This document shows positions 8,325 to 16,688 of a stretch of DNA of 54,495 bases, piece by piece; within the stretch, counting starts at the first letter, position 1; each line of letters opens with the position of its first letter. Source of the stretch: Deltaproteobacteria bacterium (lineage in GTDB: Bacteria > Desulfobacterota > Binatia > UBA1149 > CAITLU01); the NCBI GenBank assembly GCA_016218925.1, contig JACRCR010000105.1, forward strand, positions 1-54,495, in the 5' to 3' direction. The position numbers were made by a program, and so were the translations under genes. The notes under the pieces were generated by a model. The model had not been told where the DNA came from. It saw nothing but the letters and a program-made list of their open reading frames with translations, and did no database searches.

Positions 8325-9642
8325 AGAAGCCCAGCCAGTCGGTGGCGGCGGTAACGAAGACCGGCGACCCGAGGGCGGGATCGACACCGACCGCCTTGAG
8401 TCCCAGCGGCAGCAGACTGCCCGCCACCGCTGCGAAGAAGAAATTGAGAACCAGCGAGATTCCGAAGATCGCGCCGATCAGCGGTCTGCCGCCGAGCAGG
8501 TAGAAACACAGCGACGAAGCGGCGCCGATCAGCGCTCCATTGGCCAGCGCGGTCGTGACCTCGCGCAGCAGCACGCGCCACACTCCGGCCGCGCGCGCCT
8601 CTCCGAGCGCGATGGCGCGTACCAGCACCGTCATCGTCTGGGTGCCGGCGTTGCCGCCGAGCGCGGAGACGATGGTCATCAGCGCAGCGGCGATCGCGGC
8701 CTTCTCGATCGTGGTCTGGAACAGCGAGATCGCCAGCGCACTGACCGCGGCGGTGACCAGATTGAGGCTCAGCCACGGCAGCCGCGAGCGCACGGCTTCG
8801 GCCGGGCCGCCCGACGTGAAGCTTTCGTCGCCGACGCCGGCCAGCTTGAGGATGTCCTCGGTGGCCTCTTCGGAAATGACGTCGACGATGTCGTCGACGG
8901 TGATGCGACCGACCACGCGGCCGAGTGCATCGACGACCGGCACCGACAGCAGATCGTACTTCTCGAAGATGCGCGCGACTTCCTCTTGATCGATGTCGAC
9001 TTCCACCGAGACGACCTCGGTATCCATCATCTTGTCCATCGGCGTGTCGTCGTCGTAGAGCAGCAGCGAGCGCAGCGGCACGCGGCCGGCGAGCCGGCGC
9101 TGCGCGTCGGTGATGAACACGTCGTGGATGTCGTGGAAGTCGTCGGCGTGGCGGCGGATCGTCTCGATCACCTCGCGCACGGTCTCGCTCTCGGAGGCGA
9201 CCGCGACCTCGGTCTTCATCAGACCGCCTGCGCTGTCTTCGGGGTAGGTCAGCAGGCCGGCGACGTTGCGGCGTACCTGAGGGCTGGCGCGCCGCAGCAG
9301 TCGGTCGAGGCGATCCTCCGGCAGATGTCCCAGCAGGTCGGCGGCGTCGTCGGTGTCGAGGCGCTCGAGGACCGCGGTCAGGCGCGCGTCGGAAAGACGC
9401 TCGGCCAGGTCGGCCTTGGTGTGCTCGTTGACCTCGCGGACTACTTCGGCGGCGGTCTCGGGCGCAAGAAGCCGGAAGAGCTGGAGCCGTTGCTCGGCGT
9501 CGTCCAGCGAATCGAGAAGATCGGCGAGGTCGGCGGGATGGACGTCGGCGACTGCGGCGCGAGCGGCGGCTTCGTCACCGGCCTCTAGAAGAGACTGGAT
9601 GGCGTCGCGATCGGGCAGTTCATTTTCCGTCGGAGCGCTCAT
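8290..9642 (-). CDS. mgtE: MgtE-family magnesium transporter
   Basis: 450 residues with the full MgtE layout: a superhelical N domain rich in LADLLDSLDDAEQ-type repeats (residues 1-130), the junction SAGGLM, two CBS domains (about 135-260, including LLSVPVVDALGRVVGRITVDD), and a membrane domain (about 285-450) with GGNAGTQTMTVLVRA, the conserved pore region. MgtE is a homodimeric Mg2+ channel/transporter gated by Mg2+ binding to the cytosolic N and CBS domains. Its start overlaps the end of the upstream ArnT-like gene by 23 bp, making it the last gene of the asd unit. Its 3' end overlaps the convergent SpeE-like gene. Confidence 0.95.
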   Translation of the reverse strand: MSAPTENELPDRDAIQSLLEAGDEAAARAAVADVHPADLADLLDSLDDAEQRLQLFRLLAPETAAEVVREVNEHTKADLAERLSDARLTAVLERLDTDDAADLLGHLPEDRLDRLLRRASPQVRRNVAGLLTYPEDSAGGLMKTEVAVASESETVREVIETIRRHADDFHDIHDVFITDAQRRLAGRVPLRSLLLYDDDTPMDKMMDTEVVSVEVDIDQEEVARIFEKYDLLSVPVVDALGRVVGRITVDDIVDVISEEATEDILKLAGVGDESFTSGGPAEAVRSRLPWLSLNLVTAAVSALAISLFQTTIEKAAIAAALMTIVSALGGNAGTQTMTVLVRAIALGEARAAGVWRVLLREVTTALANGALIGAASSLCFYLLGGRPLIGAIFGISLVLNFFFAAVAGSLLPLGLKAVGVDPALGSPVFVTAATDWLGFFTFLGLLSLVL

Positions 9643-11623
9643 CTCCGATGCGCCTCACGATACGCGCAAGGACCAGCGAAGGGCGATCGGGACGCTGGGC
9701 GTCGGCGTCGTAGAGCACTTCGTCGACGTCGTAGGTCGCGGCCGCTTGCCCGCTGATCACGAGTTTACCGGCTTCCTCCCTCAGGGCTGGAAGGGAAGCG
9801 CGCCATGTCAGGAGCCAGGCACCGTCGGGTTCGGGAACGTCGCTGAGCCTGGCACGGAAGGGGATCGGCGTTCCCCGGTAGAATACCGCTGCATAGTCGA
9901 AGCCCCCGTAGAAAGACAGCGAGGCGCCGGCGGGCACCACTTCGGCGATGCGCCGCACGAACGGCTCGGGGGTGCGCCGCCTGGCCAGGGCCGGCAGCAC
10001 GCTGCTCGAGGTCAGCGCCGCCAGGACCGCCACCGCGGTGGCCACGCACGCCAGTGCCTGCGACCATTGCTGGCGGCGCGTCGAACGGATCAGCGCCGCC
10101 AGCGCACCCAGCGTCGCCACGCACCAGACCAGCAGCCGTCCGCGATGCTCGTCGATGCCAGCCAGGACCGCCGGAACGTTCTGCATGTCGACGTTGCCGA
10201 GTAGCAGGTCGAGCGCGCTGCTGACCGGCAGCCCGGCCAGATGCGCCGCGACCAGCAGCAACGGCAGCGCAGTCACGATCGCTACCAGGCCGCAGCCGGC
10301 CGCCAGCGCGACGCTCGACCAGCGCGACCAGCGTGGCGAGAGCGGCGAGAGCGTCGCATTTTCGTCGTGCGGCGGCGGAGGCGCTTCCAACTCGATCTGC
10401 AAGTCGTGACCGACCTCGTCGCTCGGCGGATCCGCCAGTGCCGCGTCCGCCACGATCTGCGAGTCTTGCCCCGGCGGGTCGACGTGCGACTGCGGCGATG
10501 CCGAGACTCGCGACCGAGCCAGCAGGCTCCAGGCCTGTCCGGCCAGCAGCGCCAGAGCCGGATAGGCCGGCAGCAGGTAGACGCCGCGCTTGGAGCCCGC
10601 CAGCGAGAACGCCGCGATGGTCACGCTGCACCACACCGCGGGCAGCAACAGCGCAACGCTGCGCCACTGACCGCGGCGCGGCCACAGCGAGGCGGCGAAA
10701 GCTGGAAGGAAGAGGCTCCAAGGCGCGAAGCCCGCCAGCAGCAACGGCAGGTAGAACCAGAAAGGCCGCACGTGCCCCGCCTCCACCGAGTCGGGGTCGA
10801 TCACGCGGAACAAGTTCTCTTTGAAAATCTGCTTGGCGACGAACGCGTCGCCGGCGATGGCGAAGGCTGCGACGTACCACAGCGCTGCGACTCCGACCGC
10901 CGCGCCGAGCCGATGCAGGTCGCGTCGGCCCAGGTAGGTGAGGTCGCCGCGCAGCGCCAGGAACATTACCGCGATGGTCACCGGCAGCACCACGCCCACC
11001 GGTCCCTTGGCCAGCGCGGCTGCGGTCAGCAGCCCGTAGGCCAGAGGCGGGATCGGGCGGCGCGCCTCATACGATCTGGCGAACGCGAGCAGAGCCAGGC
11101 TGACAGCGGCGGCCAGCACCATGTCGACACGCGCCGACACCGACGAGGCCAGCCACTGTACCGACGTCGCCAACACCAGCGCCGACAGCAGCGCGACCTG
11201 ACCACCGAACCAGCGATAGGCGGTCAGCGCGGTAGCGATCAGCACGATCAGCGCGCTGATCAGCGACGGCGCACGCACCGCGGCCTCGCTCACGTTGCAC
11301 GCGCCGGTTGTCGTTGGCGCGGCGATGCCCGTCAGGTTGCGGTGGTCCTGGCGTCCCGGCGTCAGTCGGTTCTGCGCGACGCTGACAAGTGCGCCGAGCC
11401 AGTGGAACAGCGGCGGTTTCGACGGGATCTCGTCACCGTTGCGGAGCGGGAGGATGAGTCCCTGACCGCGCACGATGGTCTGCACCACCAGCCCCTCGCG
11501 CGGTTCACCCTTGGTGTAGAACGGCGTCTGGCCGATCGCAGGCCACGCCAGCAGCGCCAGCGCGGTGACGATCGCCGCCAGGCCGGTTCCGACGCCGGCT
11601 CGGCTGGCGGCGAGCGAACGCAC
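9620..11623 (-). CDS. ArnT-like GT-C glycosyltransferase (dolichyl-phosphate-mannose transferase family, GT39/GT83)
   Basis: 667 residues, about 10-12 membrane helices and a C-terminal soluble part. The first periplasmic loop reads FYTKGEPREGLV then GDEIPSKPPLFHWLGAL, the GEPRxG...KPPLxxW signature of ArnT-type enzymes that move a sugar from an isoprenyl-phosphate carrier onto an acceptor outside the inner membrane. The GE and KPP residues lie in the catalytic loop. A proline-rich cytosolic insert lies near residues 375-420. Acceptor and sugar are unknown. The start is GTG 11623 with GGAGGGG 8 bases upstream; the gene begins 15 bases after the asd stop, so transcription is probably shared with asd and mgtE. 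Confidence 0.85.
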   Translation of the reverse strand: MRSLAASRAGVGTGLAAIVTALALLAWPAIGQTPFYTKGEPREGLVVQTIVRGQGLILPLRNGDEIPSKPPLFHWLGALVSVAQNRLTPGRQDHRNLTGIAAPTTTGACNVSEAAVRAPSLISALIVLIATALTAYRWFGGQVALLSALVLATSVQWLASSVSARVDMVLAAAVSLALLAFARSYEARRPIPPLAYGLLTAAALAKGPVGVVLPVTIAVMFLALRGDLTYLGRRDLHRLGAAVGVAALWYVAAFAIAGDAFVAKQIFKENLFRVIDPDSVEAGHVRPFWFYLPLLLAGFAPWSLFLPAFAASLWPRRGQWRSVALLLPAVWCSVTIAAFSLAGSKRGVYLLPAYPALALLAGQAWSLLARSRVSASPQSHVDPPGQDSQIVADAALADPPSDEVGHDLQIELEAPPPPHDENATLSPLSPRWSRWSSVALAAGCGLVAIVTALPLLLVAAHLAGLPVSSALDLLLGNVDMQNVPAVLAGIDEHRGRLLVWCVATLGALAALIRSTRRQQWSQALACVATAVAVLAALTSSSVLPALARRRTPEPFVRRIAEVVPAGASLSFYGGFDYAAVFYRGTPIPFRARLSDVPEPDGAWLLTWRASLPALREEAGKLVISGQAAATYDVDEVLYDADAQRPDRPSLVLARIVRRIGDERSDGK

Positions 11624-11638
11624 CTGCGCAAACCCCTC

Positions 11639-12721
11639 CTACAGGATCTTCTGCTGCATGAGGTACTCGGCGACCAGGATGGTACCCTTGGCCGCGCCCA
11701 TCTTGGTGTTGTGCGAGAGCAGGATGTACTTCACCCCGTTCTTGTACAGCGGTTCCTCGCGGATCCGTCCCACCGAAGTGGTCATGCCGCCGCCGGCGTC
11801 GCGATCCAGACGAGGCTGGGGACGGAACGGATCGTCGTGTACCTTGATCAACTCGGCAGGCATCGACGGAAGACCCAGTTTGGCGATCTTCGCGCCGGCC
11901 TTGCGGAAAGTCTCGGCTACCTGCGCGACCGTGGCCGGCTTGGCCAGCTCTACCGACACCACTTCGGTGTGTCCTTCCAGCACCGCAGCGCGGGTGCAGG
12001 TGGAGGACACTTCGATGTCGGCGTCGGTGATGCCGCGTGCATGGGCCTTGCCCAGCAGCTTGCGTGCTTCGCGACGGACCTTGTCCTCTTCCTTGGGAAT
12101 GTACGGGATGATGTTGTCGATCGAGTCGAGCGCGGCCACGCCCGGCGAACGCCCGGCGCCCGAGATTCCCTGCATCGACACCATCGACACCCGCTTTACT
12201 CCGAAGCGGTCGTGCAGCGGCCGCAGTGTGATCGCCAGACCGGTCACGGTGCAGTTGGGCTGCGGAAGAATGAAGCCCTTCCAGCCGCGGTTCTTCTGCT
12301 GGAGCTTGACCAGCGAAGCGTGATCCATGTTGACGCCCGGCAGCAGCAGCGGAATGTCGTCCTCGTAACGGAACGCCGAGGCGGTGCTGAGCACCGCGGT
12401 GGTGGCCGCGTACTTGGGCTCGAGTATGCGCGCGACGTCGGCCTCGACCGCCGAGAAGACAATGTCAACATCGGAAACATTCAGCGCCGGTCCGTCCTCG
12501 ACGACGATGTCGAGAAACTGCGCGGGCGGTTCACCATCGGCCCACCAGCGCACCTGACCGCTCGACGCGTCGCGCAAGGCATCGCCGTAGCGTTTGCCGG
12601 CCGAGCGCTCAGAGGCCGCCAGGCGGCGGAGTTCGAGCCAAGGGTGGTTGGCGAGGGCCGCGACGAACTGCTGGCCCGCGATACCGGTAGCGCCGAGAAC
12701 GGCGACGCGCTTCTTCTTCAT
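11639..12721 (-). CDS. asd: Aspartate-semialdehyde dehydrogenase, archaeal/fungal type
   Basis: 360 residues. Asd converts aspartyl-4-phosphate to aspartate semialdehyde with NADPH, the branch point to lysine, diaminopimelate, threonine and methionine. The NADP-binding motif VLGATGIAGQQF is at residues 8-19. The catalytic cysteine is C157 in QPNCTVTGL, and the acid/base histidine is H251 in VLEGHTEVV. The pattern SSTCTRAAVLEGHT and the C-terminal SVGRIR...YILLSHNTKMGAAKG are those of the archaeal/yeast-type enzyme rather than the E. coli type. Its leader has a purine-rich ribosome site GAGGAAG before ATG 12721. It heads the minus-strand unit asd > ArnT-like > mgtE. Confidence 0.93.
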   Translation of the reverse strand: MKKKRVAVLGATGIAGQQFVAALANHPWLELRRLAASERSAGKRYGDALRDASSGQVRWWADGEPPAQFLDIVVEDGPALNVSDVDIVFSAVEADVARILEPKYAATTAVLSTASAFRYEDDIPLLLPGVNMDHASLVKLQQKNRGWKGFILPQPNCTVTGLAITLRPLHDRFGVKRVSMVSMQGISGAGRSPGVAALDSIDNIIPYIPKEEDKVRREARKLLGKAHARGITDADIEVSSTCTRAAVLEGHTEVVSVELAKPATVAQVAETFRKAGAKIAKLGLPSMPAELIKVHDDPFRPQPRLDRDAGGGMTTSVGRIREEPLYKNGVKYILLSHNTKMGAAKGTILVAEYLMQQKIL

Positions 12722-12767
12722 TGGAACTTCCTCGTCGGATTGCTCGTGGAACCTTCTTCGTCAGATT
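12722..12767. repeat. Imperfect 20-21 bp tandem repeat in the asd leader
   Basis: Two adjacent copies, 12722-12741 (TGGAACTTCCTCGTCGGATT) and 12747-12767, differ by two substitutions and one inserted base. Read on the minus strand, the copy next to asd carries the asd ribosome-binding site, so the site is duplicated upstream. Function unknown; it may simply be a small duplication. Confidence 0.5.
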
Positions 12768-12891
12768 TCCTTTCGTGCGACCCTGTTAGTGGGACCTTGC
12801 GTCCCCGCCGAACGGGCGCCGCCTTATATCCGCACCCGTGTGCGTTTGCGAGGCTTGCCCCGCCCCGCGGCCCTGGCTATGGTCCGCCGCC

Positions 12892-13254
12892 ATGGCACGT
12901 ACTTCGGCGTCTCGAAAGGCCCAGCAAAGCGCTGCGGTTTTCGACTTCGTACCGTTCTTCGTACGCCGCCGACTCGACTGGCGCGCTGGCAATCGCGGCG
13001 CAGTACTGGCGCGCCGCGCAGAGGGCGGCGTCATCACGGTCGTGCATCGCAGCAGCGTCGCCACCGACGCCGATGTAGTCGAACAGCGCATCGCTCAGCT
13101 TCGGCCCGAGGCCGGCGCGTTCCGACTTTTCTGGAAACAAGGCAACGGGCGCTGGACCGCGTACTGCGACAAGAGTGGCAAGTGCGTGATCGGTTCGCTC
13201 GCTGCGTGTCTTGCCGAGATCTCGCGCGATCCCTTCGGATGCTACTGGTCGTGA
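12892..13254 (+). CDS. DUF3024-family protein
   Basis: 120 residues. The body FVPFFVRRRLDWRAG, then FRLFWKQGNGRWTAY, then the ending LAEISRDPFGCYWS fits DUF3024, whose members end in a DPxGCFWG-like motif. No function is established for the family. ATG 12892 follows about 170 bp of intergenic DNA shared with divergent asd; the longer form from GTG 12838 adds a cysteine-rich stretch that looks non-coding. Its stop overlaps the start region of the following MBL-fold gene, so the two are likely translated together. Confidence 0.75.
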   Translation: MARTSASRKAQQSAAVFDFVPFFVRRRLDWRAGNRGAVLARRAEGGVITVVHRSSVATDADVVEQRIAQLRPEAGAFRLFWKQGNGRWTAYCDKSGKCVIGSLAACLAEISRDPFGCYWS

Positions 13255-14204
13255 AGCCGCGACCGTTTTCCGCCTCGGCTTTCATCGCGACCCTTGCCAC
13301 TGCTCTCGTGTTTGTGTCCGCGTGTCACGAGCCGCTGGCAGTTCCTCGCGTCGAGCCTTCGCTGGACGGTTGGACGCAGCCATACCAGGGCGTGCAGGGG
13401 CTGAAGATCCACGCGTTCCGCACCGGCGCTGTGCGCGGCATCGAGGCTGCGGCGTTCGCCGGCGGGAGCTGGACGACGCGGATGGCGATGGGCGCGTGGG
13501 CCTTCGTCATCGAACACCCGACGCAGGGCTTGATCGTTTTCGACACCGGTCTCGGCGACCGAGCGCGCACCGAGCCGGAGCACTTCGTGGGCTGGATCGG
13601 CGCCAAGCTCGCGGTGCTCGACGTGCCCGAGCACGCCACCCTCGGCGAACAGATGAAGAGCGCGGGGCTGGATCCTGGCGACGTGCATCTGGTGGTGCTC
13701 TCGCATCTTCATTTCGATCACACCGGCGACATCGGAGCGTTCCCGAACGCGACGGTGGCGGTGGCTGCCGCCGAGAAGAATTGGGCTGAGGCCGGGGTAC
13801 GGCGCATCGACTTCGTCGATGCGGACGCGCTGATCGGAATGTCGCGCTGGCAGCCGATCAACTACGAAACCGAAAAACCGCTGGCCACTTTCGTGGCCTC
13901 CCACGACTTCTTCGGTGACGGCAGCGTGATCGGCCTCGACCTGGCGGGGCACACGCCGGGAAACCAGGGCCTGCTCGTGCGAGCGGCCGAAGCACCTGTC
14001 CTTCTTGCCGGCGACGCTGCCTGGACCGAGAAGAGCTGGCGCTGGACCGCCCGGCCGATCAGCGCCTGGGACATGTCGCGCTGGTGGGAACAGATCTGGC
14101 GCATCAACAAGTTCGCGATGCTCGAGCCCCGTCTCATCGTCGTGCCCGGCCACGACGACCTCGCAGTCGCCTCGATCGGCATCGCCTCCTTCGTCCACCA
14201 CTGA
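13239..14204 (+). CDS. Metallo-beta-lactamase-fold hydrolase, predicted lipoprotein
   Basis: About 321 residues from ATG 13239; a GTG at 13251 in a GTGA overlap with the previous stop is an equally good start. The N-terminus has a hydrophobic stretch ending in the lipobox-like VSAC, so export as a lipoprotein is likely. The zinc-binding motif LSHLHFDHTGD (HxHxDH) is near residue 155, followed by LAGHTPGNQ, LLAGDAAW and a late VPGHDD, the order seen in AHL-lactonase-like and other MBL hydrolases. The substrate is unknown; a quorum-quenching lactonase is one option but is not implied by the motifs alone. Confidence 0.85.
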   Translation: MLLVVKPRPFSASAFIATLATALVFVSACHEPLAVPRVEPSLDGWTQPYQGVQGLKIHAFRTGAVRGIEAAAFAGGSWTTRMAMGAWAFVIEHPTQGLIVFDTGLGDRARTEPEHFVGWIGAKLAVLDVPEHATLGEQMKSAGLDPGDVHLVVLSHLHFDHTGDIGAFPNATVAVAAAEKNWAEAGVRRIDFVDADALIGMSRWQPINYETEKPLATFVASHDFFGDGSVIGLDLAGHTPGNQGLLVRAAEAPVLLAGDAAWTEKSWRWTARPISAWDMSRWWEQIWRINKFAMLEPRLIVVPGHDDLAVASIGIASFVHH

Positions 14205-14278
14205 ACGAGGCGTCAGTCGGGAGGGGTCAAGTCGCGGCTTGCGACAACTAGAGGGTCTGCCTCGCCGGCCGGCGTGTT

Positions 14279-14686
14279 CTACGCCTCATCGTGGCCCAAC
14301 GACTGGCCGTGCGAGAATTCGACCTGGTTGCCGTCGGGATCGCGTAGCAGACAGAAATAGCCGACGATCGGGCCAGCCTCGACGGGGCCGTGCACGGCGA
14401 TGCCGGCGGCGTGGCCCTTCGCTGCCATCCGGTCTACGTCTTGGCGCGTGTCCACCGCGTAACCGAGATGCGCCACAGGCGCGGGATCGGGAACGTCGTT
14501 GTGATCGGCGGCGATCAACACCAGCACGAAGGCCCGCGGCCGCGCAGCCTCTCCCATCCACACCACGGTGACCCCGTTGTCCACGCGGCGGTGTACCTCG
14601 ATGAGTTCCACGAACTGCGAGTAGAAGGCCACCGAAGCTTCGACGTCGTGGCACAGCAGCGCGATGTGGGTACAGGTCGGTTGCAT
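14279..14686 (-). CDS. Glyoxalase/VOC-superfamily protein
   Basis: 135 residues with one vicinal-oxygen-chelate fold made of two beta-alpha-beta-beta-beta halves: THIALLCHDVEASVAFY, the start of half one, with metal-ligand His-7, and VAHLGYAVDTRQDVDRM, the start of half two, ending LLRDPDGNQVEFSHGQ with the second glutamate ligand. This is the layout of glyoxalase I-like lyases and dioxygenases; the substrate cannot be predicted. The start is ATG 14686. It lies 29 bases after the Nudix gene stop and probably belongs to the DHH > Nudix > VOC unit. Confidence 0.85.
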   Translation of the reverse strand: MQPTCTHIALLCHDVEASVAFYSQFVELIEVHRRVDNGVTVVWMGEAARPRAFVLVLIAADHNDVPDPAPVAHLGYAVDTRQDVDRMAAKGHAAGIAVHGPVEAGPIVGYFCLLRDPDGNQVEFSHGQSLGHDEA

Positions 14687-14715
14687 CGTTGAGAGTCCCA
14701 ATGCGGCGAGCGCGG

Positions 14716-15264
14716 TCAGCCGTCGACGGTACGGCAGTAGTCGAAGAGGATATCGAGGGCGGCGGCGCGGAAGAGCCCCCAGTTCTTCCATTTGGGGTGG
14801 ATCGCGCGCAGCGCATCGGCGTAACCCGGGAGATCGGCGGGCAAGGCCTCGCTCCAGTGGGTGATCTTCTCGTCGGGATCGTTGCTGCGCAGTTCGCCGC
14901 TGACTTCATGCACGACGAAGAGATAGGAGCAGAACCGGGCGCGGCTGCCGTCGTGCTCGTAGCTGATGCGGGCGACGAAGCGGTCGACCTCGACGCTGAG
15001 GTTGGTTTCCTCCCAGATCTCGCGCAGCAGCGCCGCATCCACCTGTTCGCCGCGATGGATGCCGCCAGAAGGCAGGCGCATGACGGAGCGCGGATAATTC
15101 GCCTTGGTCTGTAGCAGGAAGTGTCCGCTCGGGCGGCGGATCGCCATGCACACTTCACCGTGATCGCGTTCGCTGACGGGCGGAAATTGGATCGAAGGCA
15201 GGCTGCAGACGATGCTGCGCGGGGTGCCGTAGCGCGCTGCCAGATGTTGCAGCGGATCGCTCAT
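14716..15264 (-). CDS. Nudix hydrolase
   Basis: 182 residues. The Nudix box GGIHRGEQVDAALLREIWEE is at about residues 67-86, with G, E, REIWEE in the right positions; the usual last glycine of Gx5Ex7REUxEExGU is Asn here. Nudix enzymes split nucleoside diphosphates linked to another group; the substrate is not indicated. Start ATG 15264 forms a 4-bp ATGA overlap with the DHH gene, indicating translational coupling. Both partners act on phosphodiester or pyrophosphate bonds in nucleotides, which suggests a nucleotide clean-up role (inference). Confidence 0.9.
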   Translation of the reverse strand: MSDPLQHLAARYGTPRSIVCSLPSIQFPPVSERDHGEVCMAIRRPSGHFLLQTKANYPRSVMRLPSGGIHRGEQVDAALLREIWEETNLSVEVDRFVARISYEHDGSRARFCSYLFVVHEVSGELRSNDPDEKITHWSEALPADLPGYADALRAIHPKWKNWGLFRAAALDILFDYCRTVDG

Positions 15265-16244
15265 GAGACTTCCGTGTCGGCTCCGCGCTCGAGGGCTTCG
15301 ACAACCATGTTCATCAGCGTCGCGGCTCTGGTGGGTCCGGGCACTTCCACCTCGCACCCGGCGGCCGCTTCGTGTCCCCCGCCGCCGAAAGCCCCCGCCA
15401 GGCGCGACAGGTCGACGCTGCAATCGGGCGTGCGACGCAGGCTGATACCTCCGCCGCGACGATCGTAGAGGGCGAAGATGCCGTGCCTGTAACGCTCGCG
15501 CCAGCGATCGGCGATTTCGCCGGCGTAGCCGTCGCACTCGGCGGCGATCACGGTGAGGTCGCGGGCCGGGATCGGGCGCACCCGGCAGGTGGCGTTGGCC
15601 AGCAGCAGCGTGGCCTGGAGCTCGCGCTCGACGCGGTCGCGGGCGCGGCGCAGCTCGGTTCCGTAGGTGAGGTTGGAGTCCATCGCCAGCAGCGCCTTGT
15701 AGGCTTCCTGCTGGTCCATCGCGCGTACCGTCAATGCCAGCTCGCGCGAGCCTTCCACTTGCAGGACCCAGCGATCGACGTCATCGGCGGTCAGTACCAG
15801 GTTGCGCAGGGCCAGCAGTCCCGGTCGAGACTCGCCGCGCTCGGCGGTGCGCCGCGACAGGTACTCGAACAGCAGGCGGCTGGCCGAGTAGCTCATGTCG
15901 AGCACGAAGCCGGTGAAGGCAGCCTGAAGGCGACCTCGCTCGCGCGCCTCCAGCGCGGTCTTGTGATGGTCCACCCAGTAGAGTTCGAGGCCCTGATCGA
16001 CGAGGTCGTTCAGGTGATCGGTGGTTTCGTCGCTGCGCCACGAGATGTCGGTGATCCACAGCTCTTCGTCGTTGGGCCGCTCGGGGTTGAACTTCTGAAG
16101 GACTTCGTCGATCGCGCGATTGCTCGCGAAAGTGGCGTGGAAGGGGCGGCCGGCGAAGTAGCGCGCGGCCACCACGGCGCAGGCGAGTCCGTCCAGGCAA
16201 TTGGGTCCGTGGCTGACCACGGTTACACGACGTCCGGACTTCAT
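15261..16244 (-). CDS. DHH-family phosphoesterase
   Basis: 327 residues. Metal-binding motifs are in order: SHGPNCLDGLA (11-21), ITDISW with D66, and VDHHKT with the DHH triad at 92-94. The C-terminal DHHA1 substrate-binding domain has GGGGHEAAAG. Relatives include NrnA-type oligoribonucleases and c-di-AMP/pAp phosphatases; the HGxCxDG form of motif I is seen in a less-studied subgroup, so exact substrate is open. It is the first gene of the DHH > Nudix > VOC unit, with a 4-bp overlap into Nudix. Confidence 0.88.
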   Translation of the reverse strand: MKSGRRVTVVSHGPNCLDGLACAVVAARYFAGRPFHATFASNRAIDEVLQKFNPERPNDEELWITDISWRSDETTDHLNDLVDQGLELYWVDHHKTALEARERGRLQAAFTGFVLDMSYSASRLLFEYLSRRTAERGESRPGLLALRNLVLTADDVDRWVLQVEGSRELALTVRAMDQQEAYKALLAMDSNLTYGTELRRARDRVERELQATLLLANATCRVRPIPARDLTVIAAECDGYAGEIADRWRERYRHGIFALYDRRGGGISLRRTPDCSVDLSRLAGAFGGGGHEAAAGCEVEVPGPTRAATLMNMVVEALERGADTEVS

Positions 16245-16688
16245 GGCCCGACTCTATCGGCTCGGGGGAAGAAGACAACGCAGATCTTGGGCGTGGCCGG
16301 CGGGTCGGCTCTCTCCAGCCACTACCTGCGAGGCCACGTCCGGCGCGCTGCGTCAGCGGGGCGCGCCATCGCTGGGACTGCGCGGGGAGCAGCGCAGCGC
16401 GCCGGCGCCGTCGTTCGCGCAGTGGCTCGCCAGCATCGAAGGTCCCGAGATCGCAGGCACGGGTGCGAAACGTCTCGTGCAGCAGGCCAGCAAACGCGCT
16501 GAAGTACGCCATCTAGGTGGCGATCGTCGCTGCGAGGCAGACGCGAGCTCGACGCTGCTCTGTCGGCAGGCTGGCTCGGCCAGTGTCGATCGGATCCAGG
16601 GCCCGGGAACCCGGCGGGCTTGGAACATCGCTGCGCTCCATCTACACCCTGCTCCGCCGCCAACCGTCCGCGTTCGGTGCTCGCCGCA
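16245..16688. other. Unassigned 444-bp intergenic stretch between divergent genes
   Basis: No recognisable gene, RNA, repeat or mobile-element end. Open frames exist on both strands but their translations are Arg/Pro/Ala-rich shadows with no family resemblance. It separates the divergent DHH gene and the GT2 gene, so it should contain both promoters, and it marks the left border of the glycan locus. Confidence 0.4.

Noticed and set aside
10241-13078. A 945-codon open frame on the plus strand across the ArnT-like and asd genes
   Set aside because: The translation is Arg/Gln-rich with no domain, and the minus strand holds clear, motif-rich genes. It is an antisense shadow of GC-rich coding DNA, as is the similar 944-codon frame at 40977-43811.
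14263-14274. 12-bp palindrome CGCCGGCCGGCG between convergent genes
   Set aside because: Short all-GC palindromes are frequent in this DNA; there is no loop or T-run to support a terminator.
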